From contig JAVBKP010000058.1 in NCBI GenBank assembly GCA_031553975.1, positions 1 to 6,022 of the forward strand: a stretch of DNA of 6,022 nt, in the 5' to 3' direction. Origin of the DNA: JAVBKP01 sp031553975. Lineage in GTDB: Bacteria; Bacillota; Clostridia; Peptostreptococcales; Anaerovoracaceae. Made by a program: the position numbers and the translations under genes. Below, piece by piece: positions 1-6,022 of the stretch. Under the pieces are notes generated by a model. The model did not search any database. It was not told the DNA's origin and saw only the letters and a program-made list of their open reading frames with translations. Position 1 is the first letter of the stretch, and each line of letters begins with the position of its first letter.

Positions 1-102
1 GAAAAACACTTTTTCAACGAGAACCAATTTACCTATCGTAGAGCCTTACAAAGTTTCAGGGATCAGATGGACAAAAAAACAGGAAGCCGACACAACGCCT
101 AA
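1..102 (+). CDS. C-terminal end of an unrecognised protein (5' partial)
   Basis: Reading from base 1 gives 33 codons and then a TAA stop at 100-102. The peptide is polar and basic, with aromatic residues near its left part (HFFNENQFTYRRALQSF) and an ending of DKKTGSRHNA. It has the composition of a genuine soluble protein tail rather than of a random frame, but I do not recognise a family. It does not resemble the N-terminal region of Tex that would be expected immediately upstream of the next gene. The abrupt change from this frame to Tex-like sequence in another frame suggests a rearrangement joint, for example the end of an inserted element or a deletion. A transposase or recombinase tail is possible but unsupported. 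The start lies outside the window. Confidence 0.3.
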   Translation, partial: EKHFFNENQFTYRRALQSFRDQMDKKTGSRHNA

Positions 103-103
103 G

Positions 104-196
104 GTAAGAATCAAACCATACAAGCAGAAAAAAGCCACAAGGGCATCTAAGGCAAAAGAAAAAGGACTTGAGCCACTGGCGACCCTAATATGGGAG
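104..196 (+). other. Tex-homologous sequence upstream of the first available start codon
   Basis: In the frame of the downstream tex gene, codons from about base 116 translate to PYKQKKATRASKAKEKGLEP and onward. This matches the conserved Tex segment that normally reads roughly YRPYKPKRRTRAxxAKEKGLEPLA. The frame is open back to base 2, but it contains no ATG, GTG or TTG before base 197, and upstream of about base 104-116 the translation no longer looks like Tex. The homology therefore extends about 27 codons beyond the first usable start. This is evidence that the gene has lost its true 5' end rather than having a short natural N-terminus. Confidence 0.6.
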
Positions 197-1999
197 ATGG
201 ATATTGAGACAGGTACAGTAGAAGAGATAGCCGCACCTTTTATCAATGAAGAAAAAGGGGTGAAGGATGCAAAAGAAGCCATACAAGGGGCCCTTGATAT
301 TATTGCAGAAATCATTGCAGATGATCCAGAGATCAATAAGGATATTAGAGAAAAGACATATAGAATGGGGCAAATAACCTCAGAGGCAGTAGAACCAGAA
401 GAAAGCACAGTATATGACATGTACTATGAATATTCTGAACCGATTAACAAAATGGCCAATCATAGAGCTCTTGCCATCAATCGTGGCGAGAAAGAGAAAA
501 AGTTAAAAGTGAAAGTCAATGCGCCAGTTGATATTATTATTGAAGCTCTTCGTGAAATCATTATTATCAACGAAAAATGTATTTTTTTAGCGTCAATGGA
601 AGCCACCATACTGGATTCCTACAAAAGACTGATCGCGCCGTCTATCGAAAGAGAAATGCGCAACCTACTAACAGAAAGAGCGGAGAAAGATGCGGTTAAA
701 GTGTTTGGAAAGAACACAGAGAGCCTTCTTATGACCCAACCAGTGAAAAATGCTAGAGTACTCAGCATTGACCCTGGGTTTAGGACGGGCTGCAAGGTGG
801 CCATGCTAGATGAAATTGGAAAACTAATTGCGTATACTACCATTTATCCTACCTTCACGGATTCTGATAAGGGCGATAGCAAAGCGTCAGAGCATAGAGC
901 AAAAGCCAAGAGAACCGTGTTGGAGATGATTGCTAAATATAAAGTAGATATTATCGTTATAGGCAATGGAACAGCCTCAAGAGAGACAGAGAGCTTTATC
1001 GCCGATCTGACGAAAGGGCTAGAGCCACCAGTGCATTACACCATTGTTAACGAAGCAGGGGCTTCGATTTACTCTGCCTCAAAATTGGCGTCAGAAGAAT
1101 ATCCGAATCTCGATGTGACCACCAGAGGTGCCATGTCTATCGGGCGAAGATTACAAGACCCTTTGGCAGAACTGGTTAAAATAGACCCAAAACACATCGG
1201 TGTTGGACAATATCAGCATGATATCAATCAAACCTTGCTAGGAACAGCACTTACCAACGTGGTAGAAGATTGTGTGAATAGAGTGGGTGTGGATTTGAAT
1301 ACAGCATCCTCCTCACTACTCCAATACATAGCAGGTATCAATTCTGGCGTTGCCAAAAACATCGTAGCCTATAGAGAAGAAAATGGCAGATTTAATGCCA
1401 GAACAGAATTGAAAAAAGTGCCAAAATTGGGAGAAAAAGCATTTAATCAATGTGCAGGTTTTCTCCGCATAACAGGAGGCAAAAATCCGCTAGATGCTAC
1501 AGCAGTCCACCCAGAATCCTACAAAGTAGTAGAGGAGATGTTTAAAAAACTAAGCATCGACAAAAAGGAAATAGGTGAAGGCGGCGGGGCGCAAATAGAA
1601 GAAAAGATAAAGGAAGCCTACGGTGGTATGGCTAAGATGGCAGAAGATCTAGAGATTGGGGCCATGACACTGGCAGATATCGTAAATGAGATTAAAAAGC
1701 CAGGCCGCGACCCTCGGGAAGACATGCCTGCTATTGTATTTAGGAACGACGTTTTGTCATTTGATGACCTAGAAATAGATATGGAGCTATCAGGAACAGT
1801 ACGAAATGTAGTGGACTTTGGTGCATTTGTAGATATTGGTGTGAAAAACGATGGGCTTGTGCATATATCTCAAATTTGTGATAAATATATAAAGCACCCA
1901 ATGGATGTGCTAAGCGTAGGAGATACGGTTAAAGTGAAGATTCTCAGTGTAGATGGGGCAAAGCAAAAAGTCTCGTTGACGATGAAAGGATTAAGTTAA
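197..1999 (+). CDS. tex: Tex-family S1 RNA-binding transcription accessory protein, N-terminally truncated
   Basis: Tex proteins are conserved cytosolic nucleic-acid-binding factors related to eukaryotic Spt6 and are implicated in transcription. In the 600-residue product numbered from this ATG, the central region has YYEYSEPINKMANHRALAINRGEKEK (about 76-101). An RNase H-like/YqgF fold follows with IDPGFRTGCK (191-200), GNGTASRETE (256-265) and NEAGASIYSASKLA (285-298). Next come the helix-hairpin-helix region with VGVDLNTASSSLLQYIAGI (363-381) and KKVPKLGEKAFNQCAGFLRI (406-425), a conserved GRDPRED (503-509), and a C-terminal S1 domain (about 526-598) with GTVRNVVDFGAFVDIG. Full Tex is usually about 710-720 residues; even adding the upstream in-frame homology, about 90 N-terminal residues are missing. 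The ATG at 197 lies inside the homology and has only GGGAG directly against it, a poor ribosome site, so this may be a decayed or non-functional copy. The remaining 1.8 kb has no frameshift or internal stop, so any truncation is recent, or the product is still made from a start outside the window. The next gene begins 1 bp after the stop. Confidence 0.88.
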   Translation: MDIETGTVEEIAAPFINEEKGVKDAKEAIQGALDIIAEIIADDPEINKDIREKTYRMGQITSEAVEPEESTVYDMYYEYSEPINKMANHRALAINRGEKEKKLKVKVNAPVDIIIEALREIIIINEKCIFLASMEATILDSYKRLIAPSIEREMRNLLTERAEKDAVKVFGKNTESLLMTQPVKNARVLSIDPGFRTGCKVAMLDEIGKLIAYTTIYPTFTDSDKGDSKASEHRAKAKRTVLEMIAKYKVDIIVIGNGTASRETESFIADLTKGLEPPVHYTIVNEAGASIYSASKLASEEYPNLDVTTRGAMSIGRRLQDPLAELVKIDPKHIGVGQYQHDINQTLLGTALTNVVEDCVNRVGVDLNTASSSLLQYIAGINSGVAKNIVAYREENGRFNARTELKKVPKLGEKAFNQCAGFLRITGGKNPLDATAVHPESYKVVEEMFKKLSIDKKEIGEGGGAQIEEKIKEAYGGMAKMAEDLEIGAMTLADIVNEIKKPGRDPREDMPAIVFRNDVLSFDDLEIDMELSGTVRNVVDFGAFVDIGVKNDGLVHISQICDKYIKHPMDVLSVGDTVKVKILSVDGAKQKVSLTMKGLS

Positions 2000-2000
2000 T

Positions 2001-3173
2001 ATGATACTGATCAAAAACGGTCAAATACTTCCCATGGAAGGCAAAGACTTGCCCAAGGGGGATATTCTAATAGAAGGTGGGAAGATTAAAAAAATCGCGG
2101 CCACGATTGAAGAAAAGGACATTAAAGTCCCAGCTACAGATACACTTCAAATCATTGATGCAACGGGTACTGTTATAACACCAGGTCTCATTGACGCCCA
2201 CTGCCATTTAGGAATGTGGGAAGATGCTATAGGATTTGAAGGGGATGACGGCAATGAATGTACAGACCCTGTCACGCCAGAGCTACGTGCCATAGATGCC
2301 ATCAACCCTATGGATAGAAACTTTCAAGAGGCCTATGAAGGCGGTATTACTACAGTGGCAACAGGTCCAGGTAGTGCCAATGTCATAGGAGGTCAATTTG
2401 CGGTAATCAAAACATTTGGAAAACGCATAGATGATATGATTGTAAAATTCCCAGTGGCCATGAAATGCGCTTTTGGCGAAAATCCTAAGAGGGTATACAG
2501 TGAGCAGCACAAGGCACCTACCACTCGTATGGCCACAGCCTCTATCCTTAGAGAGGTGTTGTACGAAGCCAAAGAATATATGGAAGCAAAAAAATCCAAA
2601 GACAAAGACAAACAACCAGATTTTGACTTGCAAATGGAAGCACTGCTCCCGGTACTAAAAAAAGAAATTCCACTAAAGGCTCACGCACATAGAGCAGATG
2701 ACATGTTTACGGCATTGCGCATAGCCAAGGAATTTGGTATCAAAATCACACTAGACCACTGTACAGAAGGACATCTGATTGTAGAGGAACTAAAGGCCGA
2801 AAACGTGCCACTGATTGTGGGACCAAGCCTAAGTGAGAGAAGCAAATTTGAATTAAAAAACCTTACCTTTGAAACACCAGGGATACTGAGCAAAGCAGGG
2901 ATAGACATAGCCATTATGACTGATTCTCCTGTAATACCTTTGCAGTATTTGCCTATGTGTGCAGCGTTAGCCGCAAAAGCAGGGATGGACAAAAAAGAGG
3001 CTATGAAAGCCATCACCATCAATCCGGCTAAGATTCTAGGTGTAGAAAAAAGAGTAGGTAGCATAAAAGAAGGAAAAGACGCAGATATTGTTATCTGGAC
3101 TAAACATCCGTTTGATTTAGAGAGTGTAGTGAAATACACTATAATTGATGGGAAAGTAGTACATGGAGAATAA
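2001..3173 (+). CDS. Imidazolonepropionase-like amidohydrolase
   Basis: This is a 390-residue member of the metal-dependent amidohydrolase superfamily (COG1228-like, related to HutI and prolidase-type enzymes), expected to be cytosolic and to hydrolyse a C-N bond. The N-terminal beta-sandwich segment is followed by PGLIDAHCHLG with the HxH metal motif (H67, H69). Later come GITTVATGPGSANVIGG (115-131), AFGENPKRVY (157-166), KAHAHRADD (226-234, candidate metal ligand H228), ITLDHCTEGH (249-258, H253) and IMTDSPVIP (305-313, catalytic-type D308). The C-terminus has the usual NPAKILGVEKRVGSIKEGKDADIVIW (341-366), which closes the composite beta domain. All expected metal and catalytic positions are present, so the enzyme should be active. 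No hut genes are adjacent, so histidine degradation is not indicated; related proteins are annotated very broadly and the substrate cannot be read from sequence. A Lys/Asp-rich linker sits at about 195-207. AAAGGA at 1985-1990, 10 bases before the ATG, supports the start, and the 1-bp gap to tex suggests co-transcription. Confidence 0.9.
   Translation: MILIKNGQILPMEGKDLPKGDILIEGGKIKKIAATIEEKDIKVPATDTLQIIDATGTVITPGLIDAHCHLGMWEDAIGFEGDDGNECTDPVTPELRAIDAINPMDRNFQEAYEGGITTVATGPGSANVIGGQFAVIKTFGKRIDDMIVKFPVAMKCAFGENPKRVYSEQHKAPTTRMATASILREVLYEAKEYMEAKKSKDKDKQPDFDLQMEALLPVLKKEIPLKAHAHRADDMFTALRIAKEFGIKITLDHCTEGHLIVEELKAENVPLIVGPSLSERSKFELKNLTFETPGILSKAGIDIAIMTDSPVIPLQYLPMCAALAAKAGMDKKEAMKAITINPAKILGVEKRVGSIKEGKDADIVIWTKHPFDLESVVKYTIIDGKVVHGE
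3150..3156 (+). promoter_or_regulatory. Ribosome binding site of the AI-2E gene
   Basis: GGGAAAG lies 6 bases before the ATG at 3163, inside the 3' end of the amidohydrolase gene. It is a moderate match to the Shine-Dalgarno sequence. Together with the 11-bp gene overlap it favours 3163 over the ATG at 3208, which has no purine-rich site upstream. Confidence 0.45.
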
Positions 3174-4197
3174 GAGAGAAAAACCTTTTTTACCAAATGA
3201 TGCAGATATGAAAACCAAAGTCATATCGTGGATTGTAATAGGTGTTATTGTAGCTACATTTTGGTCTATGCTCAATTTTGCCCTATTGACATTTATATTT
3301 GCCTTCATATTTGCCAATCTATTGATGCTGATTACAAAAAAACTCAGCCAAATGGGTATGAAAAGAACACCAGACAAACTGATTATCATAATCATGTACG
3401 CGTTGTTTGCTGTATCCATTGCCATGTTAGGAACGAAAGCGGTGCCGGTCATAGGCATACAAGCGTCAGAGCTATCGAGAATCATCATGGCATTTGATAT
3501 TACACAGCTACAAGGGTCCATAGACGACCGCTTATATACGCTAATGTCAGATTTTGATTTTGGAAAATATATAGAAAAAATCACAGATGCAGGTGTATCA
3601 CTAGGTGGTAAAATAGGTGGATTTGGGCTAAATATTTTTTTAGCATTTATACTAAGCCTGCTTATGCTGATGGAAAAAAATGGAATATCGAAATTTGGTA
3701 AAAAACTAGAGCAAAGTAAAATATCATACATATATCAATACTGCATGTATTTTGGGTCTAGCTTTACCAGATCATTTGGCAAGGTTATGAAAGTGCAAGT
3801 GATGATTGCTTTTATCAATAGCATTATTACCATGATAGGGCTGTTTTTCATGGGATTCCCGCAGATACCAGCCTTGGGGGTCATGGTATTTGCCCTAGGG
3901 CTTATTCCAGTGGCAGGTGCCTTTGTATCCCTATTCCCACTTTGTATCATTGGATTTAACATCGGTGGGATGATGACAGTGGTAGCTGTACTTGTTATGA
4001 TTGGAGTGGTTCACGCCATAGAGGCATATATATTAAATCCCAACCTTATGGCTAACAAAACTAAATTGCCAGTATTTTTGGTGTTCCTAATCCTAGTGGT
4101 AGGAGAACACTATTTAGGGGCATGGGGACTTCTAATAGGTGTGCCACTATTTATTTTCTTAATGGACATAGTAGACGTGAATTACGAGGAGAATTAG
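3163..4197 (+). CDS. AI-2E family (UPF0118) transporter
   Basis: This 344-residue polytopic membrane protein belongs to the AI-2E/UPF0118 family (PF01594). Family members have been linked to autoinducer-2 export (TqsA/YdgG) and, in some cases, to Na+/H+ or other small-solute transport; substrates are mostly unproven. Hydrophobic segments lie at about 20-36, 38-58, 73-90, 154-170, 212-231, 236-262, 268-287 and 303-335. A soluble, more polar stretch sits between about 91 and 150, as is usual in the family. The diagnostic C-terminal half is clear: ALGLIPVAGAFVSLFP (244-259), then EAYILNPNLMANKTKLP (287-303), and VGEHYLGAWGLLIGVPLF (313-330). Length is close to the family norm. The gene starts within the last codons of the amidohydrolase (11-bp overlap), which suggests translational coupling. 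An alternative ATG at 3208 would remove 15 polar residues but has no ribosome site. The specific ligand remains unknown; nothing here (for example luxS) ties it to AI-2. Confidence 0.88.
   Translation: MENKREKPFLPNDADMKTKVISWIVIGVIVATFWSMLNFALLTFIFAFIFANLLMLITKKLSQMGMKRTPDKLIIIIMYALFAVSIAMLGTKAVPVIGIQASELSRIIMAFDITQLQGSIDDRLYTLMSDFDFGKYIEKITDAGVSLGGKIGGFGLNIFLAFILSLLMLMEKNGISKFGKKLEQSKISYIYQYCMYFGSSFTRSFGKVMKVQVMIAFINSIITMIGLFFMGFPQIPALGVMVFALGLIPVAGAFVSLFPLCIIGFNIGGMMTVVAVLVMIGVVHAIEAYILNPNLMANKTKLPVFLVFLILVVGEHYLGAWGLLIGVPLFIFLMDIVDVNYEEN
4187..4191 (+). promoter_or_regulatory. Ribosome binding site of the SulP gene
   Basis: AGGAG lies in the last codons of the AI-2E gene, 13 bases before the ATG at 4205. 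The core is strong but the spacing is longer than the usual 5-10 bases. No other start codon in this frame lies closer, and the SulP N-terminus from 4205 looks complete, so the start stands. Confidence 0.45.
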
Positions 4198-4204
4198 ACA
4201 TAGA

Positions 4205-5839
4205 ATGAAGCAGTTTTTGCTGGATTTGAAGAACGAATTTAAAGGATACAATGGACAGACTTTTGCAAAAGACATAATGGCAGGACTGACTGTTACCGCT
4301 GTTGCATTGCCCCTAGCACTGGCATTTGGTGTAGGTAGCGGAGCCACAGCGGCTTCGGGATTGATCACTGCCATTATTGCAGGAATTATCATCGGGGGAC
4401 TGTCTGGCGCCTCATTTCAGATCTCAGGACCCACGGGGGCTATGACGGCTATACTGATCATGCTGACCCAAAAGTACGGTATGCAGGGTATGTTTTTGGC
4501 CACTTTTATAGCGGGCATCATGCTTATTGTAGCAGGGACCTTTAGACTTGGGCGCATCATAACCTTTATTCCAGCAGCGGTAATCACGGGATTCACATCG
4601 GGGATTGCCGTGGTCATTGCCCTAGGGCAATTGGATAACTTTTTTGGGACAGTTCCTGAAAAGGGACATCTAGCCATTCATAGATTGTATACCTATGTAG
4701 TGACGGATTTCGCCCCTGATTTGCATACGGTTATATTTGGTTTGGCTGTGGTTATTATCATGGTCATCTGGCCCCAAAAGCTGAATTCCAAAATTCCTTC
4801 TTCGCTGGTGGGACTTGTAGCCGTACTTGTAGCCAATACATTTCTAAAGTGGGATGTGGCCGTCGTGGGAAATATCCCAAAGACTTTATTGTTAGACGAA
4901 AGATTAAGCTTTGTCACTATTCCATGGGATAGACTAGGAGATATGGTGGTGCCTGCTATGAGCATTGCAGCACTTGCTATGATAGAAAGCCTCCTCTGTG
5001 GCGCATCTGCTGGAAAGCTAAAAGGCGAGAAGCTTCGTGGAGACCGAGAATTGGTGGCACAAGGTATCGGGAATATTATTGTGCCGTTCTTTGGAGGTGT
5101 GCCAGCCACTGCGGCCATTGCTAGAACAAGCGTAGCCATTAAATCTGGCGGTGTGACAAGATTAACAGGTATGCTTCATGCAGTGGGGTTACTCTTATCC
5201 ATGTTCTTGCTTGCACCTGTTATGTCAGCCATTCCGTTGTCTGCCTTAGCGGGGGTGTTAATGGTGACAGCGTGGAGAATGAATGATTGGCATAATATCC
5301 ATTATATATTTGGTAGAAAGTTCAAAACAGGTATGGCAGAGTTTGTCATCACCATGGTGGCCACAGTGCTGCTGGATTTAACACAGGCCATTGTCATTGG
5401 CGTTGCATTTTCTGCCCTTGCTGTGATGGTGAGAATGACAGACATAGATATATCTGTGAGCGAGTTAGATGAAACTAGATTGGCAGAAGCGGGTATAGAA
5501 ATAAAGAAAATTAACAAATCTATTCGTGTAGTATATTTCACGGGTACGATTTTCTTTGCCGTTGTAGAAAAATTAAATCGAAAACTAGAGAATGAGGAGA
5601 CAGATGTACTCATATTCTCCATGCGAGGTGTGCCATTTGTTGATTTGTCAGGCGTACAGGCTTTGACAGAACTAGCAGAACAATTGACAAACCGCGGAAC
5701 AAAGATACTTTTAACTAGCGCCCAACCTAAAGTGCTGGATTTACTTCATAGAGGAGGTATGACAGAGATCATAGGTGAGGAGCATATATTTAGAAGTGCG
5801 GAATTTGCTATAGTACATGCACAAGAGGAAGACGAATAA
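4205..5839 (+). CDS. SulP (SLC26-like) anion transporter with C-terminal STAS domain
   Basis: This 544-residue inner-membrane transporter is of the SulP family (COG0659). Characterised bacterial members carry sulfate, bicarbonate (BicA, DauA-type dicarboxylate) or related anions, usually with Na+ or H+. The transmembrane core starts with DIMAGLTVTAVALPLALAFG (23-42) and the TM3 signature SFQISGPTGAMTAIL (70-84). It continues with FIPAAVITGFTSGIAVVIALGQL (121-143), ALAMIESLLCGASAG (256-270, with the acidic E261 typical of TM8) and GGVPATAAIARTSVAIKSGG (297-316), and ends near residue 412. The STAS domain occupies about 438-540, with VVYFTGTIFFAVVEKL (442-457) and MRGVPFVDLSGVQALTELAEQL (473-494). 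Length and domain order are normal, with no sign of damage. Sequence alone does not separate sulfate from bicarbonate or dicarboxylate; the absence of sulfate-assimilation or carbonic-anhydrase genes nearby leaves this open. It begins 7 bp after the AI-2E stop and overlaps the next start by one base. Confidence 0.92.
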   Translation: MKQFLLDLKNEFKGYNGQTFAKDIMAGLTVTAVALPLALAFGVGSGATAASGLITAIIAGIIIGGLSGASFQISGPTGAMTAILIMLTQKYGMQGMFLATFIAGIMLIVAGTFRLGRIITFIPAAVITGFTSGIAVVIALGQLDNFFGTVPEKGHLAIHRLYTYVVTDFAPDLHTVIFGLAVVIIMVIWPQKLNSKIPSSLVGLVAVLVANTFLKWDVAVVGNIPKTLLLDERLSFVTIPWDRLGDMVVPAMSIAALAMIESLLCGASAGKLKGEKLRGDRELVAQGIGNIIVPFFGGVPATAAIARTSVAIKSGGVTRLTGMLHAVGLLLSMFLLAPVMSAIPLSALAGVLMVTAWRMNDWHNIHYIFGRKFKTGMAEFVITMVATVLLDLTQAIVIGVAFSALAVMVRMTDIDISVSELDETRLAEAGIEIKKINKSIRVVYFTGTIFFAVVEKLNRKLENEETDVLIFSMRGVPFVDLSGVQALTELAEQLTNRGTKILLTSAQPKVLDLLHRGGMTEIIGEEHIFRSAEFAIVHAQEEDE

Positions 5840-6022
5840 TGAAGCACATTTTTATTATCAACCCAGCCGCTGGCAAGGGCAATGCCGAAAAAATATATTT
5901 GCCTATGATAGAAAAAGTAACAAATATTGATGAGATTGACCATGAGATCCACTTTTCAAAACCAGAGGGAGAGACAGTGTCTTTCGTGAAAGCCTTCTGC
6001 GTGAAATATGCAGACAGGCCCG
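5839..6022 (+). CDS. Diacylglycerol kinase family lipid kinase (3' partial)
   Basis: The first 61 codons are in the window and the gene runs off the right edge. The N-terminus reads MKHIFIINPAAGKGNAEKI. The INP(x)AGKG block (residues 7-14) is the hallmark of the DagK/YegS/LCB5 catalytic fold (PF00781), forming the first strand and loop of the nucleotide-binding domain. Members phosphorylate diacylglycerol or related lipids at the cytosolic membrane face, recycling lipid headgroup intermediates. The GGDGT motif, expected further in, lies beyond the window, so activity cannot be judged. The ATG overlaps the SulP stop by one base (TAATG). AGAGGAA at 5824-5830 gives a well-spaced ribosome site, so the start is secure and translational coupling with the SulP gene is likely. 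The lipid substrate cannot be told from this fragment. Confidence 0.82.
   Translation, partial: MKHIFIINPAAGKGNAEKIYLPMIEKVTNIDEIDHEIHFSKPEGETVSFVKAFCVKYADRP

Noticed and set aside
104..118. Short imperfect symmetric sequence (GGT...ACC) at the tex joint, considered as an element terminal repeat
   Set aside because: Only the outer three bases pair and no partner repeat or target duplication is visible in the window, so it does not support an insertion sequence end.
46..420. Open frame on the - strand opposite tex, with a hydrophobic translation
   Set aside because: It is antisense to well-conserved Tex codons, has no ribosome site, and matches no family. It is a shadow of the + strand gene.
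2283..2658. Several overlapping open frames on both strands within the amidohydrolase gene
   Set aside because: The amidohydrolase frame carries conserved motifs across this region, and the alternatives have no start signals or family features.
3286..3313. TTGACA followed 16 bases later by TATTTG, resembling a sigma-A promoter
   Set aside because: It lies inside the AI-2E coding region within a membrane-segment codon run rich in T. The -10 match is weak and no gene starts downstream, so a chance match is likely.
3117..3731. A 204-codon open frame on the - strand opposite the AI-2E gene
   Set aside because: The + strand frame gives a clear family match with membrane segments and signature motifs. 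The antisense product is low-complexity in I/S/M and lacks recognisable domains.

Overview
This window looks like a densely packed segment from a low-to-moderate GC Gram-positive bacterium, most plausibly a member of the Clostridia (Bacillota). The basis is purine-rich Shine-Dalgarno sites, frequent AGA/ATA codons, and a Tex protein with the sequence style typical of that group. The taxonomic call is inference only; no rRNA or other marker gene is present.

Layout: all recognisable genes lie on the + strand. Bases 1-102 carry the C-terminal end of an unrecognised reading frame. From about base 104-116 the sequence becomes Tex-like in a different frame and runs to base 1999. This is a Tex-family nucleic-acid-binding protein that lacks about 90 residues of its usual N-terminus. 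It is followed by a metal-dependent amidohydrolase of the imidazolonepropionase-like group (2001-3173), an AI-2E family (UPF0118) membrane protein (3163-4197), a SulP-family anion transporter with a C-terminal STAS domain (4205-5839), and the start of a diacylglycerol-kinase-family lipid kinase (5839 to beyond the window).

The four junctions between bases 1999 and 5839 are a 1-bp gap, an 11-bp overlap, a 7-bp gap and a 1-bp overlap. No promoter or terminator is evident between them. They therefore probably form one co-transcribed, partly translationally coupled unit. The products do not make an obvious single pathway: RNA/transcription accessory protein, cytosolic hydrolase, two multi-pass membrane proteins and a lipid kinase. 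The set reads as a housekeeping or accessory operon rather than a defence or mobile system. There is no stretch over 300 bases without a gene, and I see no tRNA, rRNA, CRISPR array or complete insertion sequence.

The one structurally odd place is the left edge, where the tex 5' end is missing and a foreign-looking C-terminal reading frame is joined to it. I found no convincing new biological system in this window.
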